DNA of 64,000 bases, taken from the NCBI GenBank assembly GCA_965243095.1, contig OZ251530.1, positions 4,340,001 to 4,404,000 on the forward strand, read 5' to 3'. This document shows positions 45,681 to 54,530 of this stretch, piece by piece. The DNA is from VXYL01 sp965243095 (lineage in GTDB: Bacteria; Pseudomonadota; Gammaproteobacteria; Pseudomonadales; Azotimanducaceae). Both the position numbers and the translations under genes were made by a program. Positions within the stretch are counted from its first letter, which is position 1, and each line of letters starts with the position of its first letter. Below the pieces are notes generated by a model that was given only the letters and a program-made list of their open reading frames with translations, had not been told where the DNA came from and ran no database searches.

Positions 45681-46862
45681 TCAGTCGATGTGTTCGTCCG
45701 CGGCCGCGGCTTCGATCTTGGCGACCAATTGCTCCACCGTGTCGACCATCAGCCACACGCCGATCTCCGCCAGCTTGGCCGCCGATGCCACGCCATCCAA
45801 GGGCGCGTCCAGAAGCCTCGCCGACGCGCCGAATCGCAGCGCCGCCTGCCGCCGCAGCCCCTCGCGCTGTGCCGCAACCGCCTCGGCGCGGCCCCGCTCG
45901 ATGCCCGTCTCGATGCCTTCGGTGCGGCCCTCCTCTCGGCCTTCGGCCAACCACTGCTGGGTCCACTCCCGCACCCTCACGTCGAGCTGCGAATAGAACC
46001 TCTCCTCCACGTTCGCCATTCTCTTCATCTCCTCGGCCGTCTCTTTGTCCACGCCCAGCCGCCTCAGCCCCCAGTCCAGCATCTTCCCGGCCAATTCCCG
46101 CTCCGGCAAATCCCGCAACAACTCCAGCGGGCGGAGGAGCCCTCAGCGGGGGAGCGCGAGGGGCTTGCCCCTCGCATGGAAAACCCGGTCCGGGTTGGCT
46201 GCGCTGTCCACGCCGATCAGCAGCGACATCCGGTTGTCGGCACTGGGATCGTCCCCCCGATGGAGGTCGAAATCAAGCAGCCAGCACCCGTAGTTTAGCT
46301 GGAACTCCCGCAGGTCGTTGGCCACCACGCGGGCGGCCTCGACATCCTCCGGGCGCTCCGCGGCGGCAGGCAGCGGCGGCGGCAGCGCGACCATGTCGCT
46401 CAGTTTCGTGGGCGCGTTCCAGCGCCGCGGGCCGTTGTGTATCAGCATGGGGAAGATCGGCGGACGCGGCCCGCCCCGGGGCACCACGCCCACGACCTCC
46501 AGCTCCTCGTAGAGCTGCGCCGCGTAGCCGGCCATGCGCAGCGGCATGTTCCGGCGCTGTTGCGACTGGAACTCGACGAGCAGCAGCAGGTGGCCGCCCG
46601 GGTCGTCCCAGTCCCGCGCCCAGCGGAACTGCACCCGCCACACCTGGTCGCCGAGGCGGTTGTGGAAGTCCTCCCGCACCCATTCGGCGGGCAGCTTCTG
46701 CAAGGAGCAGAAGTCCAGCGCCGCGACGGTGCGCGGGTCGAGCGGGCCGTTGGGTTTCACCGCGTAGCCGCGCAGGGCGTCGGCGATCATCCGCGGATGG
46801 GAGCAGATCGCCTTGAACGCCGGGTCGTGGGGCAGCCGTTGGCTGTTGTCTTGTTGGGCCAT
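45681..46862 (-). pseudogene. Rpn-family PD-(D/E)XK nuclease, copy 1, interrupted
   Basis: The start MAQQDNSQRLPHDPAFKAIC at 46862 and the next 230 residues are nearly identical to the intact copy at 47152-48285 (LLLLVEFQSQQ, MPLRMAGYAAQLYEELE, GWIHNGPRRW-like MLIHNGPRRW). An insertion of about 50 bp near 46142-46190, including the palindrome at 46156-46175, changes the frame to a stop at 46143. The C-terminal part resumes in another frame (LPERELAGKMLDWGLRRLGV, down to the stop at 45681). The Rpn family (transposase_31-like) promotes recombination in E. coli through DNA cleavage. The broken copy is probably inactive. Confidence 0.8.
46156..46175. repeat. Short palindromic element, copy 2 (inside Rpn copy 1)
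   Basis: GCGAGGGGCTTGCCCCTCGC has the same arms as 23288-23307 and lies in the insertion that breaks the gene. The intact paralog lacks the insertion, which shows the element moved or was copied in. Confidence 0.65.
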
Positions 46863-47055
46863 GGCGCCACTGTAGCGGGCGGGCCACTGCCCGGATGTAG
46901 GACATTTGCGCGTCTTCGCGTAGGAAATTCCCCTTTTGTGCGCGGGACTCCCGAACAAGCGCTTTCGTACACCTGTCCGCCGTCGCTTTTCGTGGAGCCA
47001 AAGTTCCGACACGCGCTTGCCGCACGCAACCGCCCCGCAACCGGGGCGTCCGGGA

Positions 47056-47126
47056 ACGGCAAACCGAAACCGCGACAGAACGCGGCGGATTCGTCGCCGT
47101 GGAATTGCAGGCCATCGAGCCGCACT
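47056..47126 (-). repeat. Copied internal fragment of trpF
   Basis: Seventy-one bases match trpF 45138-45208 with about seven differences by eye. The translation LDGLQFHGDESAAFCRGFGL differs by one residue. It lies just before the intact Rpn gene, as the true trpF lies before the broken one. Confidence 0.75.
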
Positions 47127-47151
47127 GCCCCAGCGGTGCGCGTTGGCGGAC

Positions 47152-48285
47152 TTAGGCGATGTGTTCGTCCGCGGCCGCGGCTTCGATCTTGGCGATCAAT
47201 TGCTCCATCGTGTCGACCATCAGCCACACGCCGATCTCCGCCAACTTGGCCGCGGATGCCACGCCCTCCAAGGGCGCGTCCAGAAGCCGCGCCGACGCGC
47301 CGAACCGCAGCGCCGCCTGCCGCCGCAGCTCGTCGCGCTGCGCCGCAACCGCCTCGGCGCGGCCCCGCTCGATGCCCGTCTCGATGCCTTCGGTGCGGCC
47401 CTCCTCTCGGCCTTCGGCCAGCCACCGCTGGGTCCACTCCCGCACCCTTACGTCGAGCTGCGAATAGAACCTTTCCTCCACATTCGCCATTCTCTTCATC
47501 TCCTCCGCCGTCTCTTTGTCCACGCCCAGCCGCCTCAGCCCCCAGTCCAGCATCTTCCCGGCCAATTCCCGCTCCGGCAATTCCCGCAACAACTCCAGCG
47601 GACGGGCAAGCCGGTCCGGGTTGGCGGCGCTGTCCACGCCGATCAGCAGCGACATCCCGTTGTCGGCGCTGGGATCGTCCCCCCGATGGGGGTCGAAATC
47701 AAGCAGCCAGCACCCGTAGTTTAGCTGGAACTCCCGCAGGTCGTTGGCCACCACCCGGGCGGCCTCGACATCCTCCGGGCGCTCCGCGGCGGGCAGCGGC
47801 GGCGGCAGCGCGACCATGTCGCTCAGCTTCGTGGGCGCGGTCCAGCGCCGCGGGCCGTTGTGTATCAGCATGGGGAAGATCGGCGGACGCGGCCCGCCCC
47901 GGGGCACCACGCCCAAGACCTCCAGCTCCTCGTAGAGCTGCGCCGCGTAGCCGGCCATGCGCAGCGGCATGTTTTGGCGCTGTTGCGACTGGAATTCGAC
48001 GAGCAGCAGCAGGTAGCCGCCCGGGTCTTCCCAGTCCCGCGCCCAGCGGAACTTCACCCGCCACAACTGGTCGCCGAGGCGGTTGTGGAAATCCTCCCGC
48101 ACCCACTCGGCGGGCAGCTTCTGCAAGGAGCAGAAGTCCAGCGCCGCGACGGTGCGCGGGTCGAGCGGGCCGTTGGGCTTCACCGCGTAGCCGCGCAGGG
48201 CGTCGGCGATCATCCGCGGATGGGAGCAGATCGCCTTGAACGCCGGGTCGTGGGGTAGGCGGTTGGTGTCGTCTTGTTGGGCCAT
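47152..48285 (-). CDS. Rpn-family PD-(D/E)XK nuclease, copy 2, intact
   Basis: 377 residues from the ATG at 48285. N-terminal motif HDPAFKAICSHPRMIADALR, nuclease core VWRVKFRWARD-type strand and YLLLLVEFQSQQR with the Glu-x-Gln of this PD-(D/E)XK subfamily, then LRMAGYAAQLYEEL and PPIFPMLIHNGPRRW. The C-terminal third is a charged helical tail (GREEGRTEGIETGIERGRAE) that is typical. Rpn proteins are DNA endonucleases that raise recombination. Promoter-proximal bases are duplicated between the two copies. Confidence 0.85.
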   Translation of the reverse strand: MAQQDDTNRLPHDPAFKAICSHPRMIADALRGYAVKPNGPLDPRTVAALDFCSLQKLPAEWVREDFHNRLGDQLWRVKFRWARDWEDPGGYLLLLVEFQSQQRQNMPLRMAGYAAQLYEELEVLGVVPRGGPRPPIFPMLIHNGPRRWTAPTKLSDMVALPPPLPAAERPEDVEAARVVANDLREFQLNYGCWLLDFDPHRGDDPSADNGMSLLIGVDSAANPDRLARPLELLRELPERELAGKMLDWGLRRLGVDKETAEEMKRMANVEERFYSQLDVRVREWTQRWLAEGREEGRTEGIETGIERGRAEAVAAQRDELRRQAALRFGASARLLDAPLEGVASAAKLAEIGVWLMVDTMEQLIAKIEAAAADEHIA

Positions 48286-48422
48286 GGCGCCACTGTAGCG
48301 GGCGGGCCGCTGCCCGGATGTAGGACAGTTGCGCTTTTTTGTGTAGGAAATTCCCCTTTTGTGGCCAAATGACCGCGAAACGCGTTGAAGTTCGATGACG
48401 CTTGGAAACTGGCGGCCGGCTT

Positions 48423-49870
48423 TCAGCCGCCGTCGCCGGCGCTTGACAGATTGGAAAGGTGCCCGGTTGGGCTTTCCAACAGGCTCATCACGCCGACGGG
48501 GCGGTCCGCCGTCACCGTCAGCCGCCACTTGCCGCTGCCGTCGCCCAAGGCTCCTTCAAGCAGCCCACCGCCGCTCTCCAGTTCGTCGGCAGAGATCGTC
48601 ACCGCCTCGCCGGCCGGAACGGTCAACCGCGCTTCGCCGCCGGGTTGCCCCGCGTCGTCGAGGCCGGTGATGACCACGTTCGCCGCCGCCGCGCCATCGT
48701 TGATCAAGCGCAGCAGGCTTTCCTGATTGCGGTTGCTGGCGGGATTGAAGAACACCACGCGGGCCGCGGAGTCGGCCGCGCTCCAAGGCGCCAATGTGTG
48801 CATGGTGGTGACGAAGCCGTCGGCGTGGCGGATGTAGGACGCCACTTGGATGTCCAAGTCCGACGCGAGGGCCAAACGCCAGTCGCCGCGGGTCGGGGCA
48901 CCCACGCCGACCGGCAGCCCTTTCCCCGCGTTGCCTTGTTCCAGATCGCCCGAGTTCAAGTGAACCGTGGCAGAACCATCCAACGCCAGCGCCACCGGGC
49001 CGACGCGGTGGCCGCTGTCGTCCGTCGCCCACAGCCGCACTTCGCCAGCCCGCCCGTCGCGGTTGGCAACGCGCAAGAAACCCTGCCGCCCCACCGCGTC
49101 GCGGGCCGCCGGGAACAGCGGCATGCGCCAAGTGCCGTCCGCGTCCGCGCGCGGCACCGAGGACAGGTTCGCGAGATGCCCCCACGGGCTTTCCAGCAAG
49201 CTCATCACGCCGATCCGCCGATCCGCCGTCACCGTCAGCCGCCACTTGCCGCTGCCGTCGCCCAGCGCTCCTTCAAGGAGGCCACCGCCGTTCTCCAGTT
49301 CGTCGGCCGAGATGGTCACCGCCTCGCCCGCCGGAACGGTCAACCGCGCTTCGCTGCCGGGTTGCCCGGCGTCGTCAACACCTGCGATGGCCACGTTCGC
49401 CGCCTCCGCGCCGTCGTTGATCAAGCGCAGCAGGTTTTTCTGGGTGCCGCTGGCGGGATTGAAGAACGCCACGCCGGCCGAGGAGTTCGCTTCGCTCCAA
49501 GGCGCCAATTCGTGCATGGTGGCGACGAAGCCGTCGGAGTGGCGGATGTAGGACGCCACTTGGATGTCCAAGTCCGACGCGAGCGCCAAACGCCAATCGC
49601 CGCGGGTGGGGGTGCCCACGCCCACCGGCAGCCCTTTCGCGGCGTTGCCTTGTTCCCAATCGCCGGAGTTCAAGTGGACGGTGGCGGAACCGTCCAACGC
49701 CAGCGCCACCGGGCCGACGCGGTGGCCGCCGTCATCCGTCGCTCGAACCTGCGTCTCGCCAGGCCGTCCGTTGCGGTTGGCAACGCGCAGGAAACCCTGC
49801 CGTCCTACTGTGACATCGGCCGCCGGGAACAGCGGCATGCGGGACGTCGCCGACGACCGCGCGCCTTCGT
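48423..49870 (-). repeat. Two C-terminal domain repeats of about 235 codons
   Basis: Two near-identical modules, each beginning RMPLFPAA, then VGRQGFLRVANR, and containing SGDLEQGNA, LASDLDIQVASYIRH, GEARLTVPAGEAVTISADEL and EGALGDGSGKWRLTVTA. They end the giant PPC protein and probably form its C-terminal anchoring or surface region. I do not know the family. Confidence 0.75.
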
Positions 49871-52800
49871 CCGTCAGCCCGAACACGCCCCAGCGGCCTG
49901 TAGTGCCGATGGCCACCTCGCGTGTCTTGGCGCCATCGAACTGCACGTAGCCCGCATCGCTTCCGGAGTCGGCCCGCCCGGCGGTTTGGCTTGGCAGCGC
50001 CACCCCCGCATCGCCGTGGTCGTCCGCAACGCCGCCGTCGTCGCCTGCGACGTTCAGCCGCAACATGTAGCTGTGGCGACCTGGATCAGTGCGATCGGTG
50101 GTGACGATGATGTTGTGCGTCCCCGCGCCGTAGTGGTGCCGGCCCAAACGCTCACGGACTCGGCAGGGGCTCGGTACGCAATGCACCTGAATCCCGCCCG
50201 CGTGCCAGATGGTCACCTCCTTGTCTTCGGGCACTTGGAAAACGAAGTGGTCTCTATCGGTGGGGTGCTCGATCCACCCTGTGGTTTCGCTCGGCACCGC
50301 TAGCACCGTCGCCGACAACCTGTCGTCTCCGTGGTCGTCGGAGCCGACACCCGTCAGCCATAACTGGTAGATGCCGGTCCCCGAACCATGGGACTCGACG
50401 CGGAGATAGTATGTTCCCGCGGACAGGCTGCGCCGTTGGCGATCGTCGTAATAGTCAGAGCTCGATGCCAGTTCGCCGCCGGCGCTGTCTTCCAGCGTCC
50501 ATTTCAAGCCGTCCACCACCGTGTCCACCTCTTGTGTCTCGGGGACCTCGAACCGGAAGTAGTCCACATCGCCACTGTACTCGATCCGCCCGCGGGTCTT
50601 GCTTGGCAGCGCGACTTGAGTGGCCGCCGACCGATCGTCTCCGTGGTCGTCGGCGCCTACGACCGTCAGCCGCAACATGTAGGTGCCCGACCCATCGAGC
50701 CTGACGTAGTATGTTCCGGCGGGCACTTTTACCCAAATGCGGAGGTTGGTGACCCACAGGTTGCCGTAGTTGGAGAGGGACGCCAGCGCTTGGCCTGCGC
50801 TGTTTTCCACCCATCCCCCCATAAGCGAGCCGTCCGCTTCAATGGTCACCCACCGTGTCTCGGAGACCTCGAACTGGAAGTAGTCCACATCGCCGGATTC
50901 GATCCATCCTCGGGTCTCGCTGGGCAGCGCGACCCGCGTCGCCGACGACCGCGTGTCCCCGTGGTCGTCGTCGTCGCCGGCGATCATCAGCCGCAACGTG
51001 TAGGTGCCGGTCGCCCGGCCATAGGATCGGACGCGGAGGTAGTACGTCCCCGCCGACAAGCTGCGCCCGATGCGGAAGTTGGCGCCGCTACCGCCATCAT
51101 CGCGCGACGCCAGCGGTTCGCCTTCGCTGTCTTCCAAGCTCCCCAGCGTGTCCAAACCGCCGGTCGTCTCGATGGTCACCTTGCGTGTATCGGAGACCTC
51201 GAACCGGAAGTAGTCCACATCGTCCCCGGGCTCGATCCGGCCGCCGGTCTCGCTCGGCAGCGCCACCAGCGTGGCCGACGACCGGACGTCTCCGTGGTCG
51301 TCCGCAACGGCGCCGTCGTGCGATTCGGTCGTCAGCCGCAACGCGTAGACATTGCGGAACCTATTCTCGCAACACAACTCCTCCCGTTCGGGTGAGACGC
51401 GGACGTGGTACGTCCCCGGCAAGAGTTCGCGCCGTATGCCGATGCCGCCACCAAAGTCCGCGAGCCGGGTGCCGTCGCTACGAAAAAGCTCTCCATCAAT
51501 TCCTAGGGAACCGAGTCCCCGCACCGGGACGGTGGTGGTCTCGATGCTCACCACGCGCGTGTCCGAGACCTCGAACTGGAACATGTCATAGTCCCTGTTT
51601 CCCGTTCTGCGAACATCGTCGAGCCACGAGACCTCGAATCGCCCGCCGGTCTCGCTCGGCAGCGCGACCGGCGTCGCCGACGAGGTGACTTCGCCGGCGT
51701 CGTCGGTTTCGGCCCTCAGTCGCAACGTGTAGATGGGGGTCGCACTACCGCTGCCGCTGACGCGGACGTAGTACGTCCCCGCCGTCACTTTGTACTGGAT
51801 CCTAAAGTTTGTCCTGTCTCGGATCCCGGATGCCAGATGATCGCCTGCGCTGTCGTACAGACTTCCGCTAGTGATCCATGTGTCGTTGTCCGGCGTCTCG
51901 GTCTCGATGACCATCCAGCGTGTCTCGGCGACCTCGAACCGATAGTAATCCACGTCGCCACGAGGCTCGATCCGCCCTACGGTCCTGCTCGTCTCCGCGA
52001 CCGGGGTCGCCAACGACCGCTCGTCTCCGTGTTCGTCGACCTCATCGCCCAAGACCAACAGCTGCAAATTGTAGTCGCGTTGATCTTTCGCGTAGAGGAA
52101 TCTGGATATTTCGACGCGGACGTAATACGTCCCCGCCGACAGGCTGTAGCTGGAGTTCCCCGCTAGATGGCCACCTTCGCTGTCCTCCAGCGTCACCGCT
52201 AGGCCCAAGGCTCCGCCGTACGTCGCGATGGCCACCTCGCGTGTTCCGGAGACCTCGAACCGGAAATAGTCCACATCGGCGTGGCGGTCGATCCACCCCC
52301 CGGTGTTGCTGGGCAGCGCCACCGGCGTCGCCGCCGACGGCTCGTCGCCGTGGTCGTCGTCGCCTACGACCGTCAGCCGCAACGTGTAGGCGCCGGTCAA
52401 CGAGCCACGGGATTCGACGCGGACGTAGTACGTCCCCGCCGACAAGCTGCGCCGGATGCGGAAGTTGTGGCCGCTGCCGCCGTCGTCGTCCGCCGCCAAC
52501 GCCGTGCCCCAGGTCTCCTTTTCGCGCAGCCAAGCGTTGGGGAGCGCCGCCGTCACTTCGCCTTCTTCCAGTGTTCCCACCATGTCCAAGCTGCCCGTCG
52601 TCTCAATGGCCACCCAGCGTGTCGCGGTTAACTCGAACCGGAAGTAGTCCACGTCGTTGCCCGGATCGATCCGCCCGCCGGTCTCGCTCGGCACCGCCAC
52701 CAGCGTTGCCGACGCACGCTGGTCGCCGTGGTCGTTCCCGCCGCCGCCACCATCGTCGTCGTGGGCCGTCGGCCGCAATGCAGTGGTGGTACTCAGCCGC

Positions 52801-54530
52801 AACTGGTAGTAGCCACGGTCGCTGTTGTTGAAAATTTCGTTGGTACGCGGATCCCTTGGTGTTTCGACGCGGACGTAGTACGTCCCCGCCGAAAGCGCGT
52901 AGCGGATCGCGAAGTTGGGATTTCTGTCGTGGTTCGGCCGACGGCCGTGATCGTGGTTGTACGCCAGACGGCGGCCTTCGCCATCTTCCAGCGTTCCCAC
53001 CGTGTCCGTGTGGCCCGTCGTCTCGATGGTCACCACGCGTGTGTCGGAGACCTCGAACCGGAAGTAGTCCACATCGGTGACAATTTCCTTTTCGTCGCTG
53101 TACCCAAGGCGGTTTATATGAACAAGGCGGTCTATATGAATAAACCCGGCGGTCACGCTTGGCAGCGCCACCGGCGTCGCCGACGGTCGATCGTCTCCGT
53201 GGTCGTCTTCTCCTACCCATAGGCGCAACGTGTAGGTGCCGGTTGACGGGCGCGACGAGCGCAAGGATTCGACACGGACGTAGTAAGACCCCTCCGATAG
53301 GCGGAGCGGGAAGATGTACAAGGAACCGGGGAAGTCGGTAGCCTCCGCCACCGAGCTGCCTCCGCTGTCGTACAGCGTTACCTCCGTGTCTTCCACGGGG
53401 CCGTTGTAGGCTATGGCCACCCAGTTTCCCTCAAACACCTCGAACCGGAAGTAGTCCACATCGGTGTCGTGCTCGAACCGTCCTTCGGTCTCGCTAGGCA
53501 GCGCCACCAGCGTCGCCGACGAGCGGACCTCCCCGTGGTCGTCCGCAACGGTTTCGCCCGTCAGCCGCAAGGTGTAGGGGCCGGTGGCAAATTCATAGGA
53601 TCCGACATCCACACTGTACCTTCCCGCCGGCAGGTTGCGCCGGATGCGGAAGTTGGTGCCGCTGCCGCTGTCGTCGTCCGTCTGGGGGTAGCCCCACCCG
53701 GTTAGCTCTCCCACCGTGTCCAAGCCGCCCGTCGTTTCAACGGTCACGTCGGTTGTCTCGGAGACCTCAAACACGAAGCGCTCCTCTTCGTAGCCGGGGT
53801 AGATCCACCCTCTGGTCTCGCTCGGCAGCGCCACCAACCCGCCACTGCAAGGGCGTGGACACCATTCGTCGTCGCTTACGACCCTCAGCCGCAACGCATA
53901 GGCGCCGGTCCAGACCGTCCCGCCCCTTATCACCGACCGGAACGCGACGTAGTAGGTTCCCGCCGACAGCCTGACCCAACCATCGTGCAACCTCACCTCG
54001 CCGCCTTCGCTGTCGTACATCTTTACGTTGCTCGCCGGCTCGGTAATGACCCGGCTTGTCTCGGAAACCTCGAACCGGAAGTAGTCCACATCGCCGCCGT
54101 GGTCGATCCACCCGTCGATCTCCGCAGGCAGCGCCACCGGCGTCGCCGACGACCGCTCGTCGCCGTGGTCGTCGGCACCCACGGCCGCCAATCGCAGTGT
54201 GTAGGCACCGGTCAACGCGCCGAGGGAGCGGACGCGGACGTAGTACGTACCCGCCGACAGGCTGCGCCGGATGCTGAAGTTCTGGCCGCTGCCGCTGGTC
54301 GCGTTCGACGCCAGCTCGCCGCCTTCGCTGTCTTCCAAGGTTCCCACGGTGTACAAGCCGCCCGTCGTCTCGATGACCACCCAGCGAGTCTCGGAGACCT
54401 CGAACCGGAAGTAGTCCACATCGCCGCCGTGGTCGATCCATCCGCCGGTCTTGCTCGGCAGCGCCACTGGCGTCGCTGCCGAAGGCTCGTCCCCGTGGTG
54501 GTCCCCAACGCCGCCGTGCGTCAGCCGCAT
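48423..54530 (-). CDS. Giant PPC-repeat secreted protein, C-terminal part (after the frameshift)
   Basis: The open frame of 2035 residues begins only at an internal Met and continues the repeats of the upstream frame. It holds 13-14 PPC (bacterial pre-peptidase C-terminal) modules, each with DDHGD-like calcium-type residues, VALPSET, DVDYFRFEV and SAGTYYVRV, several degenerate (for example VALPSETRGWIYPGYEEE). The two 235-residue modules follow. The upstream part lies in the frame of 53767-62502. Rejoining them restores one protein of about 4,696 residues. The frameshift is an apparent 11-base deletion at 54639-54642. It may be a pseudogene, a variable locus or an assembly error. Confidence 0.75.
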   Translation of the reverse strand: MRLTHGGVGDHHGDEPSAATPVALPSKTGGWIDHGGDVDYFRFEVSETRWVVIETTGGLYTVGTLEDSEGGELASNATSGSGQNFSIRRSLSAGTYYVRVRSLGALTGAYTLRLAAVGADDHGDERSSATPVALPAEIDGWIDHGGDVDYFRFEVSETSRVITEPASNVKMYDSEGGEVRLHDGWVRLSAGTYYVAFRSVIRGGTVWTGAYALRLRVVSDDEWCPRPCSGGLVALPSETRGWIYPGYEEERFVFEVSETTDVTVETTGGLDTVGELTGWGYPQTDDDSGSGTNFRIRRNLPAGRYSVDVGSYEFATGPYTLRLTGETVADDHGEVRSSATLVALPSETEGRFEHDTDVDYFRFEVFEGNWVAIAYNGPVEDTEVTLYDSGGSSVAEATDFPGSLYIFPLRLSEGSYYVRVESLRSSRPSTGTYTLRLWVGEDDHGDDRPSATPVALPSVTAGFIHIDRLVHINRLGYSDEKEIVTDVDYFRFEVSDTRVVTIETTGHTDTVGTLEDGEGRRLAYNHDHGRRPNHDRNPNFAIRYALSAGTYYVRVETPRDPRTNEIFNNSDRGYYQLRLSTTTALRPTAHDDDGGGGGNDHGDQRASATLVAVPSETGGRIDPGNDVDYFRFELTATRWVAIETTGSLDMVGTLEEGEVTAALPNAWLREKETWGTALAADDDGGSGHNFRIRRSLSAGTYYVRVESRGSLTGAYTLRLTVVGDDDHGDEPSAATPVALPSNTGGWIDRHADVDYFRFEVSGTREVAIATYGGALGLAVTLEDSEGGHLAGNSSYSLSAGTYYVRVEISRFLYAKDQRDYNLQLLVLGDEVDEHGDERSLATPVAETSRTVGRIEPRGDVDYYRFEVAETRWMVIETETPDNDTWITSGSLYDSAGDHLASGIRDRTNFRIQYKVTAGTYYVRVSGSGSATPIYTLRLRAETDDAGEVTSSATPVALPSETGGRFEVSWLDDVRRTGNRDYDMFQFEVSDTRVVSIETTTVPVRGLGSLGIDGELFRSDGTRLADFGGGIGIRRELLPGTYHVRVSPEREELCCENRFRNVYALRLTTESHDGAVADDHGDVRSSATLVALPSETGGRIEPGDDVDYFRFEVSDTRKVTIETTGGLDTLGSLEDSEGEPLASRDDGGSGANFRIGRSLSAGTYYLRVRSYGRATGTYTLRLMIAGDDDDHGDTRSSATRVALPSETRGWIESGDVDYFQFEVSETRWVTIEADGSLMGGWVENSAGQALASLSNYGNLWVTNLRIWVKVPAGTYYVRLDGSGTYMLRLTVVGADDHGDDRSAATQVALPSKTRGRIEYSGDVDYFRFEVPETQEVDTVVDGLKWTLEDSAGGELASSSDYYDDRQRRSLSAGTYYLRVESHGSGTGIYQLWLTGVGSDDHGDDRLSATVLAVPSETTGWIEHPTDRDHFVFQVPEDKEVTIWHAGGIQVHCVPSPCRVRERLGRHHYGAGTHNIIVTTDRTDPGRHSYMLRLNVAGDDGGVADDHGDAGVALPSQTAGRADSGSDAGYVQFDGAKTREVAIGTTGRWGVFGLTDEGARSSATSRMPLFPAADVTVGRQGFLRVANRNGRPGETQVRATDDGGHRVGPVALALDGSATVHLNSGDWEQGNAAKGLPVGVGTPTRGDWRLALASDLDIQVASYIRHSDGFVATMHELAPWSEANSSAGVAFFNPASGTQKNLLRLINDGAEAANVAIAGVDDAGQPGSEARLTVPAGEAVTISADELENGGGLLEGALGDGSGKWRLTVTADRRIGVMSLLESPWGHLANLSSVPRADADGTWRMPLFPAARDAVGRQGFLRVANRDGRAGEVRLWATDDSGHRVGPVALALDGSATVHLNSGDLEQGNAGKGLPVGVGAPTRGDWRLALASDLDIQVASYIRHADGFVTTMHTLAPWSAADSAARVVFFNPASNRNQESLLRLINDGAAAANVVITGLDDAGQPGGEARLTVPAGEAVTISADELESGGGLLEGALGDGSGKWRLTVTADRPVGVMSLLESPTGHLSNLSSAGDGG

